Shown: in pieces, positions 1 through 6,858 of the stretch | Layout: each line of letters starts with the position of its first letter | How positions within the stretch are numbered: the stretch's first letter is position 1 | Source of the DNA: an uncultured Mycoplasmatota bacterium | GTDB lineage: Bacteria; Bacillota_I; Bacilli_A; RF39; UBA660 | Assembly (NCBI GenBank): GCA_946528555.1 | Contig: CAMMYS010000022.1 | Location: forward strand, 1 to 27,034 | Direction of reading: 5' to 3' | Length of the DNA: 27,034 nucleotides | Position numbers and translations under genes: made by a program | The notes under the pieces: generated by a model | What the model was told of the DNA's origin: nothing | The model's database searches: none | The model's input: the letters and a program-made list of their open reading frames with translations, nothing else

Positions 1-2728
1 AACAAGTATTACATTAACAGCTAAAAATAGAGCTAGTTATACATTTGATGGATGGTCAAATGGAGAAACAACAAATCCATTAACATTTGACTTAGAAAGT
101 GATACAACAATCGGACCTAAGTACACAGCTATTGAATATACAGTAACATTTGATTCTCAAGGTGGTTCTGAAGTTGATAGTATAACTAGAATAGAAAATG
201 AAGCAATTGGAACATTGCCTGTACCTACTAAAGAAGGTCATTCATTCCTTGGTTGGTATACTTCTACAGAATATACAGAACAAATAAATTCAAGTACACC
301 AGTAACAGCTGATGTAACATACTATGCTAAATGGATAGATAAAATTAAAGAATTAGAAACAGTATTCTTTATTCCAGGATCATGTACATTTAATGGAAGT
401 TCAAATCTTGAAAATGTAGGATTAATTACAAGTAGTTCTCAAGATGGATGTATTAGTACAGTAAATCCAAGTGGAGTAGATATTGATTATACTGATTCTA
501 AATTTATAGATTCACATATTGCATTATTTAGTTCAGATAATTATGAAAAAGATTTTGAATTAGGATTTACTATAGATAATATGAATATTAATGGTGTTCA
601 TTCACAAGCAACATTAGTAAATTCAAAATTAGAAAATAGTACAGAAAATTATCCAGGATTTGTCTTTAGAAAGAATGCATCTAATACTTTAGATTTAACA
701 TCTAAATTTGGAAGTTCTAAAGAGTTTAAAGCTAATTTCACATATGAACCTGGAATGGAAATAAGAATTTCTAGACAAGATGGAGTAATATATTATTCAC
801 TTAATGGAGAAACATGGCAATTATTAAAAGATATTAATGATTATAAAAAGAGATTTAATTTAACAACATGGTTTGGTGCATTTTCTCCTGAATCAGATAT
901 GGAAGCTACTGGTGAAGATTCTTATGCTAGTGCAGATAGATACTTTAATGGTACATTATCAAATATTTATATTAAAATGGCACCAGATCTTAAATATACA
1001 GTAACATTTGATGCTCATGGTGGATCTGCTTCATTTGAATCTAAAGTAGTTAAACATGGAAAACCAGTTGGAGAATTACCAACAGTAGAAAAAGAAAATT
1101 ATTATTTCGATGGTTGGTTTACTGAAGCAAATGGTGGAACTCAAGTTGATGAAAATATGACAATCATGGCTCCAAAAACATTCCATGCTCAATATGCTGA
1201 AAAACATACAGTTACATTTAATGGAAATGGTGCAACACCTTCATTCTCATCAAAAGATGTTAGACATGGAAGTCAAATAGGCACACTACCTACAGTAGCT
1301 AAAGCTGATTATACATTTGGTGGTTGGTATACTGATGATGCAAATCCTACTTTAGTAGAAGAAACAACAGTTATTAATAAAAATGAATCACTAATTGCTA
1401 GATGGTATGCTGATATATTAAAAGCAAATATATCAACAGCTGATGTTGTAATGAATGTTGGAGAAACTCATCAAATAGAAATAACACCAATTACTGATTT
1501 AGAAGAATATACAATTACATCTAGTGATACAAATATTGCTACTGTAAATGAAGAAACAAATGTAGTAACAGGTGTATCTGATGGAATAGCTACAATTACA
1601 ATAACTGGTAAAGTATCTGGTATACAAGTAACTATTGATGTTTTAGTAGGAGAAATTGATACTTATGCAGTAAGATTTGTAAGCGATGGCGAAACTTACG
1701 AAGTAAGAAATGTTATACCAAATAGAACTGTTGGTGATGACATGCCAGATGATCCAACTAAATCAGGTTATACATTTGTAGGATGGTTTATTGATGGAGA
1801 TATTGATAGCCCATTTGACAAAAATACAATAGTTAGTGGAAATATTACTGTTGAAGCAATATGGACTGAAGATAATAATGTAGCTAGAATAGGTAATGAA
1901 TATTTTTCAACTCTACAAGCTGCATTTAATGCTGCTCCAGACAATGTTGAAACAGAAATTGTAATTCTTAGAGATTATGATGTAACATCAAGTGATAATA
2001 AAGGTAGACCACAAGTAAATAATACTAAGAATATTGTACTTATTGGTGGCAACTATACGTTAAGTTGTTACAATAATAATGTTATATATAATTTAGGAAC
2101 AACTAGAATTAAGAGTGGTACATTTGAATGTGGTTATGCAACTAAGGGACCAATTGAAAACTCGGGAACATTTATTGTTGATGGCGGTATTATTCGTGAT
2201 ACTAATGATAGAGGTGCAATCTATAATACTAAAGGAACTGTTATTATAAATGATGGAATAATAACATCTACTGCAGTAGAAAGATCTGTTATACAAAATA
2301 TTGAAGGTTCAGCTAAATTAACAGTAAATGGTGGATTAATTGAACAACTAAATCCTGATAGTGAAAAAGGTGCAGTTGAAAATCAAAAAGCAAATGCAAC
2401 AATTACAATTAATGGTGGAACAATTATTTCTAACTCTACTAATGATGGTGTAGGAGCTGTTCAAAATGTATCAGGTGGTAAAGTTACAATTGGCTCTAAA
2501 GATAATAAACATAATATAAATACACCAATCTTAAGAGGAAAGAAATATGGTGTTTATTCACCATCTGCATTTAATTTCTATGATGGAATTTTAGAAGGTA
2601 TAACAGCAGGAACAAACTTAAGTGATTCTCAAATTAATCATGAAGAGAATGCAACTTTAGTTGATACTGAAACAGTTACTATTGATAGTGATACATATAA
2701 AAAACTATATTATGTAGTTCCAGAATAA
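1..2728 (+). CDS. Mosaic InlB-repeat / lectin-like / beta-helix surface protein, 5' end missing
   Basis: The frame is open from the first base (codons in phase with position 2), so this is the last 908 residues of a larger protein. A TTG at 215 lies inside a repeat and is not a start. Visible modules, in fragment numbering: the end of one repeat (1-45); an InlB B-type (Listeria-Bacteroides) repeat at about 46-111 with GWYTS and YYAKW; a lectin-like beta-sandwich at about 122-330 (YYSLNGETWQLL is LamG/concanavalin-like); InlB repeats at 332-398 and 402-468; a Big_2-like Ig domain at 472-551; an InlB repeat at 555-621; then a Gly/Asn-rich parallel beta-helix-like region at 625-908 with recurring 'INGGxI'-type turns. 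InlB and Big domains are typical of secreted adhesins or cell-surface proteins. No LPXTG motif or C-terminal membrane segment is present, so how it is anchored is unclear. The signal peptide would lie upstream of the window. An exact function cannot be given. Confidence 0.85.
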   Translation, partial: TSITLTAKNRASYTFDGWSNGETTNPLTFDLESDTTIGPKYTAIEYTVTFDSQGGSEVDSITRIENEAIGTLPVPTKEGHSFLGWYTSTEYTEQINSSTPVTADVTYYAKWIDKIKELETVFFIPGSCTFNGSSNLENVGLITSSSQDGCISTVNPSGVDIDYTDSKFIDSHIALFSSDNYEKDFELGFTIDNMNINGVHSQATLVNSKLENSTENYPGFVFRKNASNTLDLTSKFGSSKEFKANFTYEPGMEIRISRQDGVIYYSLNGETWQLLKDINDYKKRFNLTTWFGAFSPESDMEATGEDSYASADRYFNGTLSNIYIKMAPDLKYTVTFDAHGGSASFESKVVKHGKPVGELPTVEKENYYFDGWFTEANGGTQVDENMTIMAPKTFHAQYAEKHTVTFNGNGATPSFSSKDVRHGSQIGTLPTVAKADYTFGGWYTDDANPTLVEETTVINKNESLIARWYADILKANISTADVVMNVGETHQIEITPITDLEEYTITSSDTNIATVNEETNVVTGVSDGIATITITGKVSGIQVTIDVLVGEIDTYAVRFVSDGETYEVRNVIPNRTVGDDMPDDPTKSGYTFVGWFIDGDIDSPFDKNTIVSGNITVEAIWTEDNNVARIGNEYFSTLQAAFNAAPDNVETEIVILRDYDVTSSDNKGRPQVNNTKNIVLIGGNYTLSCYNNNVIYNLGTTRIKSGTFECGYATKGPIENSGTFIVDGGIIRDTNDRGAIYNTKGTVIINDGIITSTAVERSVIQNIEGSAKLTVNGGLIEQLNPDSEKGAVENQKANATITINGGTIISNSTNDGVGAVQNVSGGKVTIGSKDNKHNINTPILRGKKYGVYSPSAFNFYDGILEGITAGTNLSDSQINHEENATLVDTETVTIDSDTYKKLYYVVPE

Positions 2729-2738
2729 AAACACAATT

Positions 2739-2768
2739 AAAAAGAGAAAAGATATCTTTTCTCTTTTT
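2739..2768. terminator. Bidirectional terminator between convergent genes
   Basis: This is a perfect 30-bp palindrome centred on GATATC, with an A-rich left flank and a T-rich right flank (AAAAAGAGAAAA and its complement). It sits between the surface-protein stop at 2728 and the permease stop at 2787 on the opposite strand. Read from either side it gives a hairpin followed by a U-tract, so it can end both converging transcripts. Confidence 0.85.
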
Positions 2769-2786
2769 TAATGATTTAATTATTTC

Positions 2787-4295
2787 TTAAAGAACTGTTG
2801 GAACTAAGAAGTAAATTAAGAATAATATAAATACAATAATTGTTACTAATGTAATTTCTGTTTTAGGTTTTTGTTTTGAATGACCTAATTTGTAATTAAT
2901 TAAATCTGCAAAATATATTACTAAATCTAAGAATACAAATGAAATAATTCCAAGACCTATACCTTCTGTAATTGAATATGTTAGAGGCATAGCAATTATA
3001 GTAATAAATGCAGGAATTGAATTTTTAACATTTGAGAAATCTACATTGAATACATTTGACATCATAAGTACACCAACATAAATTAATGCACTAGCTGCAG
3101 CAGCAGTTGGAATAAATGCAAATATTGGAAGTAAGAATATTGCTAATAAGAATAGTATAGCAGTTGTTAAAGCAGTTAAACCAGTTCTACCACCAGCACT
3201 AACACCAGTACCACTTTCTACAAAAGTTGTAACTGTACTAGTTCCTGCAAGAGAACCAGTTATAGTAGCAATACTATCAGCATACATCATTTTTCCATAA
3301 TTAATTGGTTTACCATCTTCATCTAATAATTTTGCATTAGCACAACAACCAACAACTGTACCCATAGTATCAAACATATCAATCATAGAGAATGTAATAA
3401 TTAACATTACTGATGTTAAGAATGAACCTTCTGGAATTTTAAATCCACCTTTGAATAATGATAAAAATACAGTATCTTTACCAGTAAAGAAATTTGAAAT
3501 ATTTTCCCAGAACTTCCAACTAATACCAGGAATAGTTCCTTTTAATATTTCTAGGTTTGCAACACCTAGTGGAATAGCTAGTATAGTAGCAGCAAGTATA
3601 CCAATTATTACTGATCCTTTAACATCATAGTGTGAAAGAACACCAATAACTAATAAACCAAATAATGCAACTGTAGCACTACAAGCAGGTCCACCAAGAG
3701 CCCATAATTCAGGATTATTAAAATCAACTAATTGAAGAAGAGTAAATTGATTATCTGTTATGATATGTGCATTTTGAAGACCAATGAAAGCAATAAATAA
3801 ACCAATACCAACTGATATGCTTGTTCTTACTGCTTTTGGCATTCCATCAAATATCTTTTCTCTTAGTGAAACAATTTCACCTGTTTTTTTATTTCTACCT
3901 CCTGGTATGAAAGATAGAAATAAGAATATAATTCCACTTATGAAAACTAACATCATAGCATTTCCATAAGAGTAACTAAATCCCATTGCACCACCAACAA
4001 TAGTTCCAATCATTGCATTTAGCCCCATACCTGGTGCTTGAGCTAAAGGCATTTTGGCAAGTAATGCCATAAGTAGAGTTCCAATAAATGCTCCTATGGC
4101 AGTAGCAATAAATACACTAGAGAATCTAGGATCTGCTGTACCTCCCCATAGAATATTATTTGGATTAACCGTCAAGATATACGCCATTGCTAAGAATGTC
4201 GTAATTCCTGCAAATATTTCTGTTCTTCTATTTGATCCTCTTGATTTGATTTCAAAGAAAGAATCTAATTTGCAGCTTTTTTCTTTGTTTTTCAC
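2787..4295 (-). CDS. pbuG: NCS2/AzgA-family guanine/hypoxanthine permease
   Basis: The product is a 502-residue polytopic membrane protein that imports purine bases, probably guanine and hypoxanthine by proton symport. It carries AzgA-branch hallmarks: FLAMAYILTVNPNNIL near the N terminus, QAPGMGLNAMIGTIVG, the central segment IDMFDTMGTVVGCC, and GTSTVTTFVESGTGVSAGGR. The likely start is the GTG at 4295, preceded at normal distance by AGAAAGGTG on the minus strand. An ATG 14 codons further upstream is open but lies at the foot of the riboswitch terminator and has no ribosome binding site. A guanine-type purine riboswitch immediately upstream fits the guanine/hypoxanthine assignment over adenine or uracil transport. 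It diverges from apt, which would act on imported base. The substrate is inferred from family and riboswitch class. Confidence 0.9.
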   Translation of the reverse strand: MKNKEKSCKLDSFFEIKSRGSNRRTEIFAGITTFLAMAYILTVNPNNILWGGTADPRFSSVFIATAIGAFIGTLLMALLAKMPLAQAPGMGLNAMIGTIVGGAMGFSYSYGNAMMLVFISGIIFLFLSFIPGGRNKKTGEIVSLREKIFDGMPKAVRTSISVGIGLFIAFIGLQNAHIITDNQFTLLQLVDFNNPELWALGGPACSATVALFGLLVIGVLSHYDVKGSVIIGILAATILAIPLGVANLEILKGTIPGISWKFWENISNFFTGKDTVFLSLFKGGFKIPEGSFLTSVMLIITFSMIDMFDTMGTVVGCCANAKLLDEDGKPINYGKMMYADSIATITGSLAGTSTVTTFVESGTGVSAGGRTGLTALTTAILFLLAIFLLPIFAFIPTAAAASALIYVGVLMMSNVFNVDFSNVKNSIPAFITIIAMPLTYSITEGIGLGIISFVFLDLVIYFADLINYKLGHSKQKPKTEITLVTIIVFILFLIYFLVPTVL

Positions 4296-4318
4296 AAAAA
4301 CACACCTTTCTAGAAAAT

Positions 4319-4346
4319 AAAAAAAGCTTACACTCAATCATGTAAG
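4319..4346 (-). terminator. Riboswitch-controlled intrinsic terminator of the permease
   Basis: On the minus strand CTTACA (4346-4341) pairs with TGTAAG (4332-4327) across an 8-nt loop, followed by a run of seven T (4325-4319). The 5' arm abuts CATAGTC (4352-4346), which is complementary to GACTATG at the 3' edge of the aptamer (4386-4380). Aptamer closure and antitermination therefore exclude each other. The arrangement predicts an OFF switch: ligand bound, terminator formed. Confidence 0.85.
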
Positions 4347-4377
4347 ACTATGTTCTAGAAGCAAGTAAAAATATAGT

Positions 4378-4444
4378 GTCATAGTCCATCCATTTATGGT
4401 GAATTGGTAGAAACGCTTAAACCATATTTTTAAGCATATATGAC
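4378..4444 (-). promoter_or_regulatory. Purine riboswitch aptamer, guanine/hypoxanthine class
   Basis: Read on the minus strand, P1 is GTCATA (4444-4439) with TATGAC (4383-4378). P2 is a 7-bp GCTTAAA/TTTAAGC stem closing the loop AATATGG. J2/3 is the conserved GTTTCTACC, and the P3 loop is ACCATAAAT. J3/1 reads GGACTATG, with C at the position that reads the ligand (adenine aptamers have U there, GAUUAUG), so guanine or hypoxanthine is predicted. P3 has one bulged A on its 5' side. J1/2 appears one nucleotide shorter than in the B. subtilis xpt aptamer. The aptamer directly precedes the permease gene. Confidence 0.93.
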
Positions 4445-4461
4445 TTTTATTTTCCACTTAA

Positions 4462-4490
4462 ATTATGACACACTTTTTTATAAAAATCAA
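4462..4490 (-). promoter_or_regulatory. Promoter of the riboswitch/permease transcript
   Basis: On the minus strand TTGATT (4490-4485) and CATAAT (4467-4462) are separated by exactly 17 bp. Transcription would start about 10 nt before the first aptamer stem. Its -35 abuts the -35 of the divergent apt promoter. Confidence 0.75.
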
Positions 4491-4519
4491 TTGTAAAATT
4501 TTTACATTTAATATACAAT
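4491..4519 (+). promoter_or_regulatory. Promoter of the apt operon
   Basis: TTGTAA (4491-4496) and TACAAT (4514-4519) are separated by 17 bp, with apt starting 25 nt downstream. The site is back-to-back with the permease promoter and no riboswitch lies on this side. Confidence 0.65.
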
Positions 4520-4543
4520 TAAAATGTAGAATAGGAGAGTTAT

Positions 4544-5080
4544 ATGAAGATAATTAAAAATCATTTAAAAAATGAATTAAATATCAGAACTGAAAAAGAT
4601 TTTCCAACTAAAGGTATTGAATTTGTAGATATCAATCCATTAATAATTCAAAAGGAAACTTTAAAAGAAATAGTTGAGTTTTTTGTAACAAAACTATCTA
4701 AGAAAAAAATTGATTATATGGTTGCTCCTGAAGCAAGAGGTTTTCTATTTGGAATGGCAATAGCTGATAATCTAAATTGTGGATGTATTCCAGTTAGAAA
4801 AAAAGGTAAATTACCACCAAGTACTGTTGCTAAAACATTTGATTATGTAAAGGAATATGGCAAAGATACTTTAGAGTTACCAACTCTTGTTAATGAAGAA
4901 TATAAAGGAAAGAAATTTTATATTGTTGATGATATATATGCTACTGGTAATACAGTTAATGCTATTAAAACTGCTATTGAAGAATTAGGTGGAAAAGTAG
5001 TAGGAGTAGGATGTGTTATTAATATTAAAGAATTAAATAATGATAAAGTATTATCAATAATAGATATTAATGAAGGATAA
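4544..5080 (+). CDS. apt: Adenine phosphoribosyltransferase
   Basis: This 178-residue cytosolic enzyme of purine salvage converts adenine and PRPP to AMP and pyrophosphate. The family pattern is clear: FPTKGIEFVDINPLI near residue 20 (the APRT FPxxGIxFxDI block), PEARGFLFG, the base-binding loop region PVRKKGKLP, and the PRPP-binding motif IVDDIYATGNT. Its length is normal. AGGAGAG lies 4 nt before the ATG. It heads a probable operon with the next two genes (2- and 34-nt gaps) and diverges from the purine permease, pairing uptake with salvage. Unlike the permease it has no riboswitch, so the two arms are regulated differently. Confidence 0.93.
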   Translation: MKIIKNHLKNELNIRTEKDFPTKGIEFVDINPLIIQKETLKEIVEFFVTKLSKKKIDYMVAPEARGFLFGMAIADNLNCGCIPVRKKGKLPPSTVAKTFDYVKEYGKDTLELPTLVNEEYKGKKFYIVDDIYATGNTVNAIKTAIEELGGKVVGVGCVINIKELNNDKVLSIIDINEG

Positions 5081-5082
5081 TT

Positions 5083-5697
5083 ATGACTAAAAGAAAAGTA
5101 TCAATTTTTATAAATATATTAATTATTGTATTAGAACTTTTAGCACTTTTTGAATCATCTAAAAATGGTAGAGTATTAATTGAATATTATACTATAGATT
5201 CAAATTTATTAGCTCTTATTAGTTCAATAATATATTTGTTATATGTATTAAGAAATGAAAAAATAACAAAGTTTCCTAGAATATTAAAATATTTATCAAC
5301 AACATGTTTAACAATAACATTTATGGTTGTTTTATTTATATTAATTCCAATGTTTAATTTTAATTTTAAATTACTATTATTTGATGGAATAATGATTTTT
5401 CATCATCTATTATGTCCATTGCTCGCTATTATTACATTTTTATTTTATGATGATTTAGGAAAATTTGATAAAAAGGATGTTGAGTATCCAATAGCATTTA
5501 CTTTGTTATATGCATTTATATTAATACTATTAAATCTAGCTGGTAAAATAGATGGACCATATCCATTTTTAAGAGTTTATAAGCAAGGTATTATAAGTAA
5601 TATAGCTTGGTTAACTTTAATAATATTAATTTGCTATTTATTATCAAAATTATTATTAAATATTAAAAATCAACTACAAGTTCATTTAAAAAAATAA
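5083..5697 (+). CDS. Six-helix membrane protein, possibly Pr6Pr-like
   Basis: The 204-residue product is almost wholly hydrophobic, with about six predicted membrane helices and short Lys-rich loops. The segments TIDSNLLALISS, a His-His pair in FHHLLCPLLAI and DGPYPFLRV resemble the bacterial Pr6Pr (FAR-17a/AIG1-like) membrane family, in which similar polar residues recur near helix ends. The family assignment comes from remembered motif shape only. It starts 2 nt after the apt stop, with AAGGA upstream, so it is probably translated from the same mRNA. Nothing in the sequence gives its biochemical role, and a link to purine salvage is not implied by position alone. Confidence 0.6.
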   Translation: MTKRKVSIFINILIIVLELLALFESSKNGRVLIEYYTIDSNLLALISSIIYLLYVLRNEKITKFPRILKYLSTTCLTITFMVVLFILIPMFNFNFKLLLFDGIMIFHHLLCPLLAIITFLFYDDLGKFDKKDVEYPIAFTLLYAFILILLNLAGKIDGPYPFLRVYKQGIISNIAWLTLIILICYLLSKLLLNIKNQLQVHLKK

Positions 5698-5731
5698 ATA
5701 TTTTTAATAAAATGAAACCAGGTGATAGAAA

Positions 5732-6586
5732 ATGAATCAAATGAAAATAGGTAAATTTATTAAAAAGTTAAGAACTGAAAAGAAAATGACTCAAGCTGAT
5801 TTAGCTGAAAAATTAGGTGTCTCAAATAGAGCTGTATCTAAATGGGAAAATGGACTTAATATGCCAGATGTTTCACTATTAAGACCAATATGTGAAATAT
5901 TTGATATTACTATTAATGAATTATTAAGTGCTGAAAAAATAGAAGATGAAAAAAAAGCAGAGAAATTAGAAGAAGATTATATATGTGCTGTTGATTCAAA
6001 AATTAAATTACAAAATGATGTAGCAGGATATCTTATATTAAAAATACTTGCATTCTTTTGTTTTTTTATAGTATTTGCATTCTTTGGAATAAATGCTTGG
6101 TGGGTAACTGCTATTTTACTTATAGGTTTTGCACTTATGGTAGCAAGCTCTATTAAACTTGTAAAAAGTTGGAATATTATTCCTAAAATAATATATGTTC
6201 TAGTTATTTTTTGTATAACAGTTGGTATATATAAATTTATTGAATATCAATATTTAGATGAAAGTAATTTATCTCACCCAAGATTTTATTATGCAAAAAA
6301 AGAAAGAGATAACTGTATAATATACAAAACAATATTTTATAATTGTACAAAACTTAAAAGTGATGATAAAAAAGCTCGCGCTGAGCATAAACCTGGAACA
6401 TGTAATATAACATTAAAAAGTGATTATGAAGAATTATGGAGTTATTTTGGTATACATAATGCGGATGAATATTTAAATTCTAGGTTTTGTGATTATGGAT
6501 ATGATTATAGTAAAGATTGTGATGTAGTTAGATGTGATGAGAATGGAACTCCATTACATTTAAAAGATAATGAAGAGTCTAATTAG
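5732..6586 (+). CDS. Membrane-anchored XRE-family regulator with a Cys-rich outer domain
   Basis: The 284-residue protein begins with a Cro/C1-type helix-turn-helix at about residues 6-65 (MTQADLAEKLGVSNRAVSKW, then DITINELL). An acidic linker, three membrane helices at about 101-120, 122-142 and 151-170, and a roughly 110-residue tail follow. The tail has six cysteines (195, 205, 224, 253, 263, 268), which suggests an extracytoplasmic disulfide-bonded domain. XRE regulators with a few C-terminal helices are common in Firmicutes; a cysteine-rich sensor tail is less usual. AGGTGA lies 7 nt before the ATG. The stop codon falls inside the following terminator hairpin. The target genes and the signal are unknown, and autoregulation or control of the upstream membrane protein is only a guess. 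Confidence 0.8.
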   Translation: MNQMKIGKFIKKLRTEKKMTQADLAEKLGVSNRAVSKWENGLNMPDVSLLRPICEIFDITINELLSAEKIEDEKKAEKLEEDYICAVDSKIKLQNDVAGYLILKILAFFCFFIVFAFFGINAWWVTAILLIGFALMVASSIKLVKSWNIIPKIIYVLVIFCITVGIYKFIEYQYLDESNLSHPRFYYAKKERDNCIIYKTIFYNCTKLKSDDKKARAEHKPGTCNITLKSDYEELWSYFGIHNADEYLNSRFCDYGYDYSKDCDVVRCDENGTPLHLKDNEESN

Positions 6587-6595
6587 ACTCTTTTT
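6573..6595 (+). terminator. Terminator overlapping the regulator stop codon
   Basis: A perfect 20-bp palindrome (6573-6592, AAGAGTCTAA and its complement) is followed by T residues to 6595. The TAG stop at 6584-6586 lies within the hairpin. It ends the apt operon before the hisS promoter begins 11 nt downstream. Confidence 0.8.
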
Positions 6596-6605
6596 AAGTG
6601 ATTAT

Positions 6606-6634
6606 TTGACAAATAAGTTAAAATATAGTATGAT
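6606..6634 (+). promoter_or_regulatory. Strong promoter of the hisS leader
   Basis: A perfect TTGACA (6606-6611), a 17-bp spacer and TATGAT (6629-6634) place the start of transcription at about 6639-6641. The leader peptide's ribosome binding site would then lie only a few nucleotides into the RNA. Confidence 0.85.
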
Positions 6635-6658
6635 TATAGGCACTTAGGAGGGGATATT

Positions 6659-6742
6659 ATGAGAACACTAAGAAATAATAATTTAAATAATAATAATCAT
6701 GTTCATAATAATAATGAACCTCTTTTGTTTGTACATAACTAA
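6659..6742 (+). CDS. Asn/His-rich 27-residue leader peptide upstream of hisS
   Basis: A short frame starts MRTLRNNN, continues LNNNNHVHNNN and ends PLLFVHN before TAA. AGGAGGGG (6646-6653) sits 5 nt before the ATG, one of the strongest ribosome binding sites in the window. Eleven of 27 residues are Asn (ten AAT, one AAC) and three are His (all CAT). The final codons TTG TTT GTA CAT (6725-6736) hold the 5' arm of a 12-bp antiterminator that competes with the terminator at 6772-6807. This is the layout of an amino-acid leader peptide such as hisL, here in front of a tRNA synthetase gene. The frame, signals and pairing are seen directly; the regulatory function is inferred. Plain AT-rich low complexity could also yield AAT runs, but not the ribosome binding site and the paired elements. 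Confidence 0.7.
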   Translation: MRTLRNNNLNNNNHVHNNNEPLLFVHN

Positions 6743-6790
6743 TATTTAACTTTTTAGCTTATTAAAGATAGAATATTATATGTACAAACA
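6726..6790 (+). promoter_or_regulatory. Antiterminator pairing in the hisS leader
   Basis: TGTTTGTACATA (6726-6737) is perfectly complementary over 12 bp to TATGTACAAACA (6779-6790). The 3' partner takes up the top of the terminator's 5' arm, its whole loop and the first two bases of its 3' arm, so the two structures compete. The 5' partner lies in the last codons of the leader peptide. A ribosome completing the peptide would cover it; one stalled at the earlier Asn/His codons would leave it free. Confidence 0.7.
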
Positions 6791-6807
6791 TATAATATTT
6801 TTATTTT
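6772..6807 (+). terminator. Attenuator terminator before hisS
   Basis: AATATTATATG (6772-6782) and CATATAATATT (6789-6799) form a perfect 11-bp stem with a 6-nt loop, followed by TTTTTATTTT. It lies 30 nt after the leader-peptide stop and about 50 nt before hisS, so it would block hisS unless overridden. The stem is A/T-rich and therefore moderate in strength. Confidence 0.75.
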
Positions 6808-6858
6808 AAAAGAATATAAAAAATGATAAAATTGAAATAGATTGAAAGGATGATTGAA

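Noticed and set aside
2093..2296. 67-codon open frame on the minus strand inside the surface-protein gene
   Set aside because: Low-complexity Ser/Cys/Ile composition is the antisense shadow of the Asn/Gly-rich beta-helix; there is no ribosome binding site or promoter.
4054..4320. 88-codon plus-strand frame opposite the permease start
   Set aside because: It covers the 5' end of a well-supported permease gene and has no ribosome binding site; it is an antisense shadow.
6573..6592. 20-bp palindrome as a regulator operator
   Set aside because: It overlaps a stop codon and is followed by a T-run, so a terminator is the simpler reading.
6662..6718. AAT-rich stretch as a simple microsatellite
   Set aside because: AAT triplets are interrupted by TTA, CAT and GTT codons and lie in frame after a strong ribosome binding site, so simple repeat expansion does not explain the region.
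6635..6858. T-box riboswitch upstream of hisS
   Set aside because: No AGGxTGGNACCGC-like T-box, no AGAGAG/GGTG stem I elements; the elements present fit leader-peptide attenuation instead.
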